64,000 nucleotides of DNA from assembly GCA_020847615.1 (NCBI GenBank), contig JADLBR010000223.1, positions 1 to 64,000 of the forward strand. Direction: 5' to 3'. The number at the start of each line of letters is the position of its first letter. Positions within the stretch are counted from its first letter, which is position 1. Below the pieces are notes generated by a model. The model was not told the origin of the DNA and did no database searches. It was given only the letters and a program-made list of their open reading frames with translations. The position numbers were made by a program, and so were the translations under genes. This document shows, in pieces, positions 8,096 through 16,539 of this stretch. Origin of the DNA: Verrucomicrobiia bacterium (GTDB lineage Bacteria; Verrucomicrobiota; Verrucomicrobiia; JADLBR01).

Positions 8096-9573
8096 GGGCG
8101 CGTCCTCCCCCGCTCGCGGATCTGTTCCAATCTCTCGGTCATCTCTCGGACGACCTCCGGATGCCGGTCGGCGACATCCCTGGTCTCGCCCAGATCATCG
8201 GCGAGATTGTAGAGCTCGGCGGCCGCCGGGCCGCGTTTGCCACCCCGCTTCCCTTTGCCCGCACCGGCGGCAGCGGCGGGCACGAGTTTCCACGGTCCCA
8301 CGCGCAACGCCAACACGTTGCTGTGCGCGTGCTCGACGAGGTGCTCGCGCCCGGCCTTATCGCCGAGCAATGCCGCCAGGACATTGAAGCTGTCCGGGCC
8401 CGCGGCCTCGGGCAGCTCGCGGCCGGTCAGCGCGGCGACACTCGCTAGCATATCCGCGTGGCAGACCAGCGCATCGGACGTGCCGGGCGGGATGCGGCCG
8501 GGCCAGCGGGCGATGAACGGGACGCGGGTGCCGCCCTCGTAAGCGGTGCCCTTTACGCCGCGCAGCGGCCCGTTGAACAGGTGCCCCTCGTTGGCGTCGG
8601 GAGAGCCGATGCCATGCTCCATGTCGGGACCGTTGTTGTCGAGCACCCCGCCGTTGTCGCTGGTGACAATGAGCAGCGTGTTGCCGGTCAGATCCAATCG
8701 GTCGAGCGCGGCCAGCACCTGCCCGACCGTCCAGTCGAACGAGTGGATCGCGTCGCCGCGCACGCCGCACCCGCTGGTCCCTTTGAAGCGGGCGTTGGGG
8801 ACCCGCGGGACATGGATGTCGTGCGTGGCAAGATACAGGAAGAACGGCCCGTCCTTGCTCCGTTCCATGAACGCGACGGCCTTCCCCGCGATCACGTCGG
8901 CGATCTCGTCGTCCTTCCAGAGCGCGGCCCTGCCGCCGACCTGTTCGCCGATGCGCGGGATGCCGTTCACGAAAGAGCGCGGCTCGCCGCGTTTGACGGA
9001 GTAGTCGAGCCGGATCGGGTCGGCCGGGTCCAGACCCACCACGCGATGGTTCTCCACCCAGACGCACGGGGTGCGGTCCCCGGTGGCGGGCAACAGCCAC
9101 GCGTAATCAAAGCCGATCTCCAGCGGCCCCGGCTTGATCTCGACATTGTAATCCGTGGGCGTCGTGCCGAGCCCGAGGTGCCATTTGCCAACGACGCCGG
9201 TGGTGTAACCGGCCTGCTTGAGCAGCGACGGCACGGTGACGCGGCCCGGCTCGATGATCAGGCCCGCGTTCCCGGGAAGAATGCCCGTTCCCTGACGGCG
9301 CCACGCGTATTCGCCGGTCATGAATGCGTACCGCGTGGGCGTGCAGACCGCCGACGGCGCATGTGCGTCGGTGAACCGGCAACCTTCCCTGGCGAGCCGG
9401 TCGCAGTGGGGCGTTTTCACCCTCGTCGCGCCATAGCAACCGAGGTCGCCGTAGCCGATGTCGTCGGCGAGCATGAAGATGATGTTGGGCTTCTGTCCCG
9501 AGGCATCGGGGGCGGCCGATGTGGCGAGCGGCGCCAGCAGCAGGGCGGTGAGGATGGTGAGGGCGGGTTTCAT
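8092..9573 (-). CDS. Secreted arylsulfatase-type sulfatase (CTPTR)
   Basis: 493 residues from the ATG at 9573, which has AGGA seven bases upstream and gives a clean Sec signal (MKPALTILTALLLAPLATSA). The metal-binding pair sits in IIFMLADDIGYGDLGC, and the signature CTPTR gives C77 as formylglycine precursor. VVGKWHLGLG and VTSDNGGVLDNNGPD follow in the usual order, with YEGGTRVPFIARWPG near the end of the catalytic domain. A Gly/Lys-rich loop (AGAGKGKRGGKRGP) interrupts the C-terminal subdomain. It is one of four sulfatases in the run 2357-9573 and is coupled to the next one by ATGA. Confidence 0.94.
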   Translation of the reverse strand: MKPALTILTALLLAPLATSAAPDASGQKPNIIFMLADDIGYGDLGCYGATRVKTPHCDRLAREGCRFTDAHAPSAVCTPTRYAFMTGEYAWRRQGTGILPGNAGLIIEPGRVTVPSLLKQAGYTTGVVGKWHLGLGTTPTDYNVEIKPGPLEIGFDYAWLLPATGDRTPCVWVENHRVVGLDPADPIRLDYSVKRGEPRSFVNGIPRIGEQVGGRAALWKDDEIADVIAGKAVAFMERSKDGPFFLYLATHDIHVPRVPNARFKGTSGCGVRGDAIHSFDWTVGQVLAALDRLDLTGNTLLIVTSDNGGVLDNNGPDMEHGIGSPDANEGHLFNGPLRGVKGTAYEGGTRVPFIARWPGRIPPGTSDALVCHADMLASVAALTGRELPEAAGPDSFNVLAALLGDKAGREHLVEHAHSNVLALRVGPWKLVPAAAAGAGKGKRGGKRGPAAAELYNLADDLGETRDVADRHPEVVREMTERLEQIRERGRTRP

Positions 9574-9590
9574 GTCCATGTCCTGTGTGC

Positions 9591-9950
9591 TCAATACTTC
9601 TCGATTCTGACATCCACCTCCACCGTGAAATCCGGGCCGATCGTGGCGGTGACCCGGTAGAGCGGACTGCTCTCGAAATAGCAGTCGGGCGCGGCCGAGT
9701 AACGCCTGCCGCCGGCATCGAACTCGAACCGCAAGCTGGAATCGCCCGCTGGACTGACGCCGAGGCTCATCCGCTCGCCGGGCCCAAGCGTGCCAAAGCG
9801 CACAGAGAAACCCGAGCCCGACACGACAAGGTTCGCGAGCGGTGCAGACGACTGGTTGACCACGGTGAGTTGCGGTTGGCGCGCACAGCCTCCGAGAAGG
9901 GCAAGGCAGAGGAGCACGGAGAGAACTAACGTGGCCGCTCTTCTTCTCAT
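9591..9950 (-). CDS. Small predicted lipoprotein
   Basis: 119 residues. The N-terminus MRRRAATLVLSVLLCLALLGGCAR is a lipoprotein signal with lipobox LGGC, so the mature protein should begin at Cys22 and be membrane-anchored. The rest is a single small beta-rich domain (LTVVNQSSAPLANLVVSGSGF ... VRFGTLGPGE ... VTATIGPDFTVEVDVRIEKY), suggesting an immunoglobulin-like sandwich. No family was recognised. It overlaps the preceding small gene by ATGA and ends 17 bp before the sulfatase start, so it is in the sulfatase operon. It may be an accessory or binding lipoprotein, but no function is claimed. Confidence 0.75.
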   Translation of the reverse strand: MRRRAATLVLSVLLCLALLGGCARQPQLTVVNQSSAPLANLVVSGSGFSVRFGTLGPGERMSLGVSPAGDSSLRFEFDAGGRRYSAAPDCYFESSPLYRVTATIGPDFTVEVDVRIEKY

Positions 9951-10186
9951 GGCTGATCCATCGCGACTCTCAGCCCCAGACCTGCGGCGCGACCCTCATA
10001 GCGAACCAGAAAGGGCGACTCGGTCTGATAGCTTTCCTTCTGTGGCTTGTAGATTTTGGCGAACGCCGCGGCCACTTTCGGGATCCGCGGCCCTTGATCG
10101 GCCATGGCCTGGCCCGGTCCCGCCAGCATCGGCGCCGCGCCCGTGACAGAGGAGCCCAGAGACCGTCGTCGAGTCCAATGATCCAT
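9947..10186 (-). CDS. Small protein with Tat-like N-terminus, first gene of the sulfatase operon
   Basis: 79 residues. The start at 10186 has a strong ribosome site (GAGAGGAAAGGAA, about 5 bases before ATG), and the stop overlaps the next start as ATGA, which argues for real translation. The N-terminus (HWTRRRSLGSSVTGAAPML) looks like a Tat signal with an RRxL core. The remaining 50 residues (PRIPKVAAAFAKIYKPQKES...) match no family I recognise. It could be a complete small protein or the signal end of a larger protein that lost its body. It is divergent from the XylR-like regulator. Confidence 0.55.
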   Translation of the reverse strand: MDHWTRRRSLGSSVTGAAPMLAGPGQAMADQGPRIPKVAAAFAKIYKPQKESYQTESPFLVRYEGRAAGLGLRVAMDQP

Positions 10187-10355
10187 CGGGTTCCTTTCCT
10201 CTCTCGCTCGGCTCCGGCCACGGAAAACAGGCGGCGACTGCTTGAATCCTCACAGCCTCCGCTGGCCCGTTCCTCAAACCCCAGCCTAGCGCGCCCAGCG
10301 GTTGCTTGTCGCCTCCATTTCTGGCAATAAAATCCCCATTTTAGGAACCGCCGCC
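10187..10355. promoter_or_regulatory. Divergent promoter region between sulfatase operon and XylR-like regulator
   Basis: This 169-bp region separates the minus-strand operon starting at 10186 from the plus-strand regulator starting at 10356, so both promoters must lie here or overlap the genes. It includes the direct-repeat operator at 10315-10347. I could not place confident -10 or -35 boxes in either direction. Confidence 0.6.
10315..10347 (+). promoter_or_regulatory. Putative operator: CCATTT direct repeat, 21-bp spacing
   Basis: Two half-sites, CCATTTCTGGCA (10315-10326) and CCATTTTAGGAA (10336-10347), start exactly 21 bp apart, i.e. two helical turns, which is the classic spacing of AraC-family tandem sites. 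The second half-site overlaps the ribosome site (AGGA) of the XylR-like gene, a position suited to autorepression. The same paired motif occurs at 43156-43188. Confidence 0.65.
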
Positions 10356-11531
10356 ATGCCCCGCTCACGTCCCATCCCGAAGATCATCGTGCTGCTGGAC
10401 CCGTCGCGCGGCTACGAGCGCGCGCTGCTCCAGGGCATCTGGCAATACGCCAATCTGAAGGGGCCCTGGGTCTTCGTGCGCAAGGCGCCATATTACCAGC
10501 GCTTTTCCGGCCTGGGCGGCGATGGCACGCGCGAGCTGGCGGGGAGCGATGCCGACGGGATCATCTCGCATTTCCGCCCGAGCATCGGCCGGATCGCTCG
10601 ACTCGGGCTGCCGATGGTCGTGGTGCCCGGCATGGATATCCTCCCGGGGATGGTCAATCTGATGAACGACGATCGGGCCATCGGGCGCATGGCCGCGGAC
10701 CACCTGCACGGGCTGGGGCTGAAGCACTTCGCCTACGCGGGGTTCGACAGGCTGCGCTGGTCTCTGGCGCGGCGGGACGGCTTCTGCGGGCAGCTGTCGC
10801 GGCTGGGCCTTTTGGCGGATTGCCATCTGGTGCCCTTCCGCAGCGGCCGCGACGCCGCGGTGCGCCTGGCCAGAAGACTGGTCGAGTGGCTGCGGCGATT
10901 GCCGAAACCCGTGGGCCTGATGGCCTGCAATGACGAGTTCGCCCTTTCGATCGCCGACCTGTGCCGCACCCATGGCATCCAGATCCCGGATCAGGTCGCG
11001 CTGGTCGGCGTGGACAATGATGAGGTGATCTGCGAGTTGAGCAGCCCCCCGCTATCGAGTGTCGAGGTATCCGTCCAGCGGGCCGGATACGAGGCCGCCG
11101 CACTGTTGGATCGCATGATGCGCGGCCGACGGTCGGGGCGCATCGTGATGGCGCGTCCCAGCGGGGTGGTCCCGCGCCAGTCCACCGACCTGACCGCCGT
11201 GGGCGACGCCGCCGTGGCCCGGGCGCTGCGTTTCATCCGCGAGAGCTCGCGCCACATCATCGGGGTCGATGACGTCGCGAGGGCGGCCGCGCTGTCGAGG
11301 CGGAGCCTGTCCGACCGCTTCCGGCAGCATCTCGGACGGACCATCGGCGATGAGATCGACAGGCGCCGCGTCGAGGAGATCGCCCGACAATTGCTCACCA
11401 CCAACCGCCCCGTAGCCGAGATCGCCGAAGATATCGGATACTCGAGCGACAAGCACATCGCGAGGTACTTCCATCGGCAAACCGGCCTGACGCCCCGGGA
11501 ATACCGCAGGCGTCACGGGCCGATCCTGTGA
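10356..11531 (+). CDS. XylR-like transcriptional regulator (LacI-type sensor + AraC HTH)
   Basis: 391 residues from the ATG at 10356, which has AGGA about 9 bases upstream. Residues 8-280 form a periplasmic-binding-protein-like sugar sensor of the LacI/GalR type: KIIVLLDPSRGYERALLQGI, DGIISHFRPS, MNDDRAIGRMAADHL, FAYAGF, PVGLMACNDEFAL and VALVGVDND. Residues 290-391 are an AraC-type double helix-turn-helix (VDDVARAAALSRRSLSDRFR; PVAEIAEDIGYSSDKHIARYFHRQTGLTPREYR). This architecture is that of E. coli XylR and relatives, which bind tandem direct repeats in response to a monosaccharide. The inducer here is unknown. It diverges from the sulfatase operon, and a matching operator also precedes the GH127 operon. 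Confidence 0.93.
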   Translation: MPRSRPIPKIIVLLDPSRGYERALLQGIWQYANLKGPWVFVRKAPYYQRFSGLGGDGTRELAGSDADGIISHFRPSIGRIARLGLPMVVVPGMDILPGMVNLMNDDRAIGRMAADHLHGLGLKHFAYAGFDRLRWSLARRDGFCGQLSRLGLLADCHLVPFRSGRDAAVRLARRLVEWLRRLPKPVGLMACNDEFALSIADLCRTHGIQIPDQVALVGVDNDEVICELSSPPLSSVEVSVQRAGYEAAALLDRMMRGRRSGRIVMARPSGVVPRQSTDLTAVGDAAVARALRFIRESSRHIIGVDDVARAAALSRRSLSDRFRQHLGRTIGDEIDRRRVEEIARQLLTTNRPVAEIAEDIGYSSDKHIARYFHRQTGLTPREYRRRHGPIL

Positions 11532-11556
11532 CGGCCGGCGGCGCTCTCGGATGGAC

Positions 11557-14500
11557 TCAACGGAGCGCCGCGCCGAGTCGCACGAAGAGCCTGCCTTGGG
11601 TCCCGTTGGCGTGGGGTACGGTCACCGCGACCGCGTCGGGGGCGGAGCCGTTCTCCGCGACGGCAACCGTCACCCCGTGGGCGTCGGGGCCGGAGGAGGT
11701 GGCGCCCACCGGCGCGTCGCTCCAATCCCTGAGGTTGGGACTCCATTGCACTCTCAGATCGGAGGAAGGTTCTGTGTCGTCTCGCCGCAAGAACGCGATG
11801 ATGATCCCCGCGGGTGACGAGACGATTCCCCAGAGGCTTGCCGCGTCGCGCGCGAGGGGATCGCCATCGAGCATCCATTCGAGGCCATTGGGGAGACCGT
11901 CGTTTTCTACGTCGGCATCGAAGGCCGGCGATCGGCCGGGGGTCGCGTCGAGGCCGAACCCGGCGGCCCAGGCTCCGTAGGGCGACGGTGCCGGGCCAGC
12001 GATGACGCGAAGCATGCCACCGCCGGTGATGAGGGAGGTCTTGTACGGGGCCCCCGAAGCCAGCGAGCCCCAGACGCCGGGATACTGGTCGCTGTCGTCG
12101 AAGAAGAGCCCGTTGATCGTGTTTGTGCCGGCGAAGGCGAGATCCAGCACGGCCCCTGCGCCGATCCGGACATCGGCGGCCGCCGAAAGGCTGGGCACGG
12201 CGAGGGAGAGCGCGCCGCCGCGGACGGAGGTCCGGCCAGAATATGCGTTCGTGCCCGCGAGCGCCTGCGTGCCGCCGCCCACCTTTGTGACCGCGATCGC
12301 GCCCGCGCCATCGCTGATGACCCCGAGAAAGGCGCCACCCCCATCGCCGCTGCCGATGGTGAGCGTGCTCACCGTGCCGGGCGCGGTATTCACGATCCGC
12401 CGCATCGAATCTGGCGACGCCGAGCCGTTCTGGCCGATCAGGGCATTCACGGCCTGATCGAAGCCGGCCAGATCCAGGGTGCCGCGATCGGCGCCGGCGC
12501 TGGCGCTCGTCGTGCCGATCGTGAGATTCCTGTTTGTGGCCAGTGCGTCGTGCGCCCCCAATCTCAGGACTGGACCACCGGGAGATCCAAAGAAGATGAC
12601 CGCGCCGCCGAGGTCGTTGTTGGTGGCGGCCAGCACGACGGTGCCGGCGCCCGCCACCTGGAACGTTCCGCCATTGTTATCGATCGGTGCCCCGATCATG
12701 ACCGCCGCCCCCGCGGAGGCGTGCACCATGAGATTCGCCGCGCCGGCGCCGGCGCGCGAAATCGGGCCGGTCAGGCGGAGTTCCCCCGCGCCGGCACCAA
12801 GCCGAATGCTGCCGCCGGACAGGGTGATCGCGCCGGCCAGGGTGTTGGTGCCAGATGCGCCGTCGATGGCCCGCGCGAAATTGCCGGCCTCGGTGGTGCC
12901 GCTGATCGTGATATCCTCGGCCGATGTGATCCCGCCGCCAAGGCGCAGCTGGCCGCCATTGGTGGTGCTTCCCGTCACGCCCACGATCGTGCCGCCATTC
13001 GTTGATCCGAGCGCGCGATCGGCCGAGATCGAGACAACGCCGCACTGGATGTCCACGGCGCCGTCGAAGCCACTGTCCCCCGAAAGGCCCAGCGTCCCCG
13101 AGCCGGCCTTGGCGATGCCGAAGGCATTCGTCCCGTCACCGATGGCGCTGGAGACGTTCAGCGTGGCGGCACCCACATTATTCGAGATCGTCCAAGCCTG
13201 TTCGGCACAGAGCTCCATGTGACTCTCGCCGATGGTGTGTGTCCGCGACGCGGTCCCCGGCAGCACCACCGTGATCCCAGATTCCCCAAGCGACAGCGCG
13301 CCGTCCCCGTCGGCGATCGTGAAGTTGGCATCGCGGTTGAAGGCGAGGCCGGCGAAAAACGCATTCGTGTCGATCATCGCCGTGCCTCCGGCGGAGCCAA
13401 ACGTGGCGACGTCGGCCCCGCCCACCAGGTCTGGCACGGCATTCGCCTGCCAGTTGTTGCTCAGCGCGACACTGGTGTTCGCCCCGCCACCGGCATCCCA
13501 CACCAAAGCGGCGACCGTGTGGAAACTATGCGCGTCACCCCAGTGTTGGCCGTGGCTATTGCTGGCAAAGAGCCGATAGAAGTAGGTGGTGTCGGGCGCG
13601 AGCCCCCGGATGTCGTGGGCGATGTCGGCCCCGCCGGGGAGCGCGCCCTTGTCGGCGACCCCCGCCCATGCGGCGAGATTGGTTCCCCCGTCGAAGGTCC
13701 CCCAGCACACGCGGACGGCGGTGAGCGCGCTGCCCGCGGATATCAGGGTGCCGCGCGCGGTGGCCCTCGTGACGCCGAGGCCGGCCGGGGCATCGGTCCG
13801 CACGCCCGGCGAATCCAGATCCCACCCATTGACGCCCGGAACCCAATACGGTTGGCCATATTCATAGGCGCCGGAGTCCGGCCGGGCCCCCGAGAATCCG
13901 TCGTTGACGCCCGGCAGCACCACCCCCTGCCCCCCGATCTCGCGATAGAGGAACCGCTGGTTCGGATACCGCATCGACAGTTGGAAATTCGCGGGCACGC
14001 CAGTGGCACCGTTCGGGGTCTGCCAGCTCACGATGTTTGTCGAAAGGGCGGGATCGATGCAGGGCGCCCCGGCCTTCGGGCGAAAATCGCGGGCCGCGGC
14101 ATCGACCAGGTTCGAGGCCGTCGCGGCGACGTTGGTGAGCACGAGGTTGTTCTGCGCCGCGTAGTCCATGCCGTGGTTGTTGGTGGTCCAGAAGGCCGGG
14201 TCGGGATTGCTGTCCGGGAAGGCCGTCCATGTGCCAGCGTCGTATGCCCTGCATTGGATCACCGTGTTGTGGTGGATCTCGTGCCCCAGATTGGGCGCGT
14301 TCAGGCGAATGCCATCTTGCCCCGACGCGAGGTTCCAGACCACGTTGTGATCGACCAGATAACTGCGGTCATAGTTGTCGAGGTATATGCCCTTGGAGTG
14401 TGGGTCCGCGGGATTGCCATCGTGCACCCAGTTGTAGGCGATGCGGGACTTCGCGGCGCCCGGGCCGATGCCATCGGTGCCGTAGGAATACACCATCCCG

Positions 14501-16344
14501 AGGTCGAGGCAGAGTTTGCCGCCGCCGTAGAGGTCGTTGAACATGACGGTCTGGCCGCTCCCGGTCGGCCGGAGCACGTCGCGCCCGGTATCGTGCAGGG
14601 TGTTGAACACGGCCACGTCGCCATCGCCGTCCATCGAGAGCGGCGCCCCGTAGGTCCCGGAGTAGTCCGCGTTGTAGACGTGATTGCGCTCGATCCGGTG
14701 ACCGGCGCCCGATGTCAATATGCCGGCGCCGGCCGTGTCATGTATGGCGCAGTGGCGCACGATGTTGCTCGTGCCGCTCACCACCACACCGCCCCCCTCG
14801 GCGCGCCCCCCGTTGCCGCTGCTCCCGTTGGCGAAGGTCATGTAGTGACTCGGGTGCGACGCCTCGACGCCCTCGAGCACGTTGCCCTTGCCCGCGAGCC
14901 GGATCGCCCCGCCCCGTGTCTTGATGCCGCGCACGGTGACGTGGTTGCGGTTATTGATGTCCACGCACCAGTTGCGGCGCTTCACCTCGACGGCGCGCGC
15001 GGAGGGATCGGCCCCGCCCGCGATACGCAGGTGAAGCGCGTGCGGCGCGACCGAGTTGGTCTGCAGGTGCCATTCCCCATCGGCATCGAGGAGGCCCAGC
15101 AGGCCGTAGACGAAGCCCGACCCGGTGTCGCCGACGTTGCCCGGCCCGGTGTAATCGGGCCACCACCACGTGGACTTTGTTGCCGGATCGGCGACCAGCT
15201 TGGCGCCGGAACTATTCGTGACGACCGCGGTCTGCCAGGCCCACCGCTGCCCCACGCCGCCAAGGAATCGCGCCCCGGCAAAAAATCCGTCCGGCCTGCC
15301 GCCGAAGCTGGTGGACGTGATCGTATCGGGGTTGCTGGCGGCGCTGCCGTTGGTCACCGTGACGTTCGCCAGCGCCGGATTGAAGAGGCCACCGCCGCCA
15401 TGATTCGGATGCCGCGCCTGGTGCTGCATCGCGCCATCCACAAAGACCTGGTTGTATCCCATGCCGAGGTCCCACCCCACGTCCGCGACATAGATCCCGT
15501 TGCTCGTGAGGGCCCATGTGTTGGTCAGGATGTCGAGACCGGTCAGGATCACTTCCCCGCCATCGCGGGCCGCGATGGTGATGGGCCGCTCGGGCGTCCC
15601 CGAGGACATGGGCTGGAGTGTCTCGCGATAGGTGCCCTCCCCCAGCCAGAGGGTGTCGCCGGCCACGAGGGACTGCGCGGCGCGCGCCAGGGTCTGGAAC
15701 GGGGCGTTGGTCGAGCCATCGCCGGAGTCCGAGCCGGAGGGGGAGACGTGCCACTCCCGATCACCGTCCTCCACTATCAGGCTCGCCTCGTCGACCCAGA
15801 GCGTCATGGGCTCATTGTTTACATTCACATCCAGCCTCAGGCTCTCGTTGATCGAGGGCGTATGGCTGAGAGTGAACCTCTGCCAGTTCGTGGTGACAGC
15901 GCAAGGGGTCGTCGCGCGAGCCGCCCACGGGGATGTGTTTTGCCTAAATCGAAGGAAGGCGTTGGTGGGCTTCGATCCCTTGAGCCAGACGCTGGCCGAG
16001 TAGCCGCGGCCCGCGACACCGGGAACCACCTGGCTCATCTGGATGCAGGCGCCATTGGTGAAACCCGACTGCACGGCGGCGGTCACCACCACCGCGGAAC
16101 CCTGCACCGTCCCGTTGGTCTCCCCGGCATACGTGGTCTCGGTATGATTGCCCGCAAACAGCGAGTTGTCCGACCAACCGCCCGGCATGAGGCCGGAGAC
16201 GAGGCCGTAGGCATTGCTGCTATTGATCGCCACGTGCGGCGGCTCGAGTCCGCCGTTGGCAAGGATCTCCACCGGAGCACCAACCGCCGCCGCCGGGCGC
16301 CCAAAGAGGCCGGCGAGACAAAGCCAAAGCGCGACGCGATGCAT
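11557..16344 (-). CDS. Giant secreted protein: CBM + parallel beta-helix + Fn3 + PATR repeats
   Basis: 1595 residues from the ATG at 16344 (longer reading to 16494 has no signal). Signal peptide 1-23. About 25-200: carbohydrate-binding-like sandwich of the CBM4/9 type (ILANGGLEPP ... VWLKGSKPTN). About 205-830: right-handed parallel beta-helix, opening with HVSPSGSDSGDGSTNAPF and rich in N/H/G turns, a fold common in polysaccharide lyases. About 850-960: Fn3-like domain (GLAPDTTYFYRLFASNSHG). About 970-1430: autotransporter-associated beta-strand repeats rich in G/T/N. The last 150 residues resemble the C-terminal module common on verrucomicrobial surface proteins (ADVENDGLPNGLEWML ... WSPNLRDWSD). 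Likely an extracellular or surface glycan-binding or cleaving protein; no catalytic residues were identified. Confidence 0.85.
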   Translation of the reverse strand: MHRVALWLCLAGLFGRPAAAVGAPVEILANGGLEPPHVAINSSNAYGLVSGLMPGGWSDNSLFAGNHTETTYAGETNGTVQGSAVVVTAAVQSGFTNGACIQMSQVVPGVAGRGYSASVWLKGSKPTNAFLRFRQNTSPWAARATTPCAVTTNWQRFTLSHTPSINESLRLDVNVNNEPMTLWVDEASLIVEDGDREWHVSPSGSDSGDGSTNAPFQTLARAAQSLVAGDTLWLGEGTYRETLQPMSSGTPERPITIAARDGGEVILTGLDILTNTWALTSNGIYVADVGWDLGMGYNQVFVDGAMQHQARHPNHGGGGLFNPALANVTVTNGSAASNPDTITSTSFGGRPDGFFAGARFLGGVGQRWAWQTAVVTNSSGAKLVADPATKSTWWWPDYTGPGNVGDTGSGFVYGLLGLLDADGEWHLQTNSVAPHALHLRIAGGADPSARAVEVKRRNWCVDINNRNHVTVRGIKTRGGAIRLAGKGNVLEGVEASHPSHYMTFANGSSGNGGRAEGGGVVVSGTSNIVRHCAIHDTAGAGILTSGAGHRIERNHVYNADYSGTYGAPLSMDGDGDVAVFNTLHDTGRDVLRPTGSGQTVMFNDLYGGGKLCLDLGMVYSYGTDGIGPGAAKSRIAYNWVHDGNPADPHSKGIYLDNYDRSYLVDHNVVWNLASGQDGIRLNAPNLGHEIHHNTVIQCRAYDAGTWTAFPDSNPDPAFWTTNNHGMDYAAQNNLVLTNVAATASNLVDAAARDFRPKAGAPCIDPALSTNIVSWQTPNGATGVPANFQLSMRYPNQRFLYREIGGQGVVLPGVNDGFSGARPDSGAYEYGQPYWVPGVNGWDLDSPGVRTDAPAGLGVTRATARGTLISAGSALTAVRVCWGTFDGGTNLAAWAGVADKGALPGGADIAHDIRGLAPDTTYFYRLFASNSHGQHWGDAHSFHTVAALVWDAGGGANTSVALSNNWQANAVPDLVGGADVATFGSAGGTAMIDTNAFFAGLAFNRDANFTIADGDGALSLGESGITVVLPGTASRTHTIGESHMELCAEQAWTISNNVGAATLNVSSAIGDGTNAFGIAKAGSGTLGLSGDSGFDGAVDIQCGVVSISADRALGSTNGGTIVGVTGSTTNGGQLRLGGGITSAEDITISGTTEAGNFARAIDGASGTNTLAGAITLSGGSIRLGAGAGELRLTGPISRAGAGAANLMVHASAGAAVMIGAPIDNNGGTFQVAGAGTVVLAATNNDLGGAVIFFGSPGGPVLRLGAHDALATNRNLTIGTTSASAGADRGTLDLAGFDQAVNALIGQNGSASPDSMRRIVNTAPGTVSTLTIGSGDGGGAFLGVISDGAGAIAVTKVGGGTQALAGTNAYSGRTSVRGGALSLAVPSLSAAADVRIGAGAVLDLAFAGTNTINGLFFDDSDQYPGVWGSLASGAPYKTSLITGGGMLRVIAGPAPSPYGAWAAGFGLDATPGRSPAFDADVENDGLPNGLEWMLDGDPLARDAASLWGIVSSPAGIIIAFLRRDDTEPSSDLRVQWSPNLRDWSDAPVGATSSGPDAHGVTVAVAENGSAPDAVAVTVPHANGTQGRLFVRLGAALR

Positions 16345-16539
16345 TCGGTCCGATGGTGGCACGGCGCGTTGCCGCCGGCAAACGCGATGTGGCACTCGCC
16401 GGGCGATCGCCTGCTGCCAGCTCGAAAATGCGAACCGGCAGGCAGGTCGTCCCTGCCGCGCCCCGTGCGACCGGAGGCGGCCAGGGCTGGCCAACCCGCA
16501 TCACCGGACCGATCACGTCGTTGAAGACGGAGACGGTCG
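16345..16539. other. Intergenic gap upstream of the giant beta-helix gene
   Basis: 195 bp between the start of the beta-helix/PATR gene and the stop of the sulfatase upstream. The beta-helix frame remains open for 150 bp here, but without a signal peptide or ribosome site, so it is left non-coding. No motif of the CCATTTYNSGMA type was found. Confidence 0.5.

Noticed and set aside
11538-11576. GGCGCTC/GAGCGCC inverted repeat between convergent genes as terminator
   Set aside because: Loop is 16 bases and contains the stop codon of the beta-helix gene, and there is no T-run.
12800-13500. Repeat-rich stretch that could be mistaken for CRISPR
   Set aside because: The repeats are imperfect, in frame and encode Gly/Thr/Asn beta-strands of PATR type; there are no regular spacers.
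13219-16524. 1101-codon plus-strand frame
   Set aside because: Antisense to the beta-helix protein, whose repeat structure and signal peptide show which strand codes.
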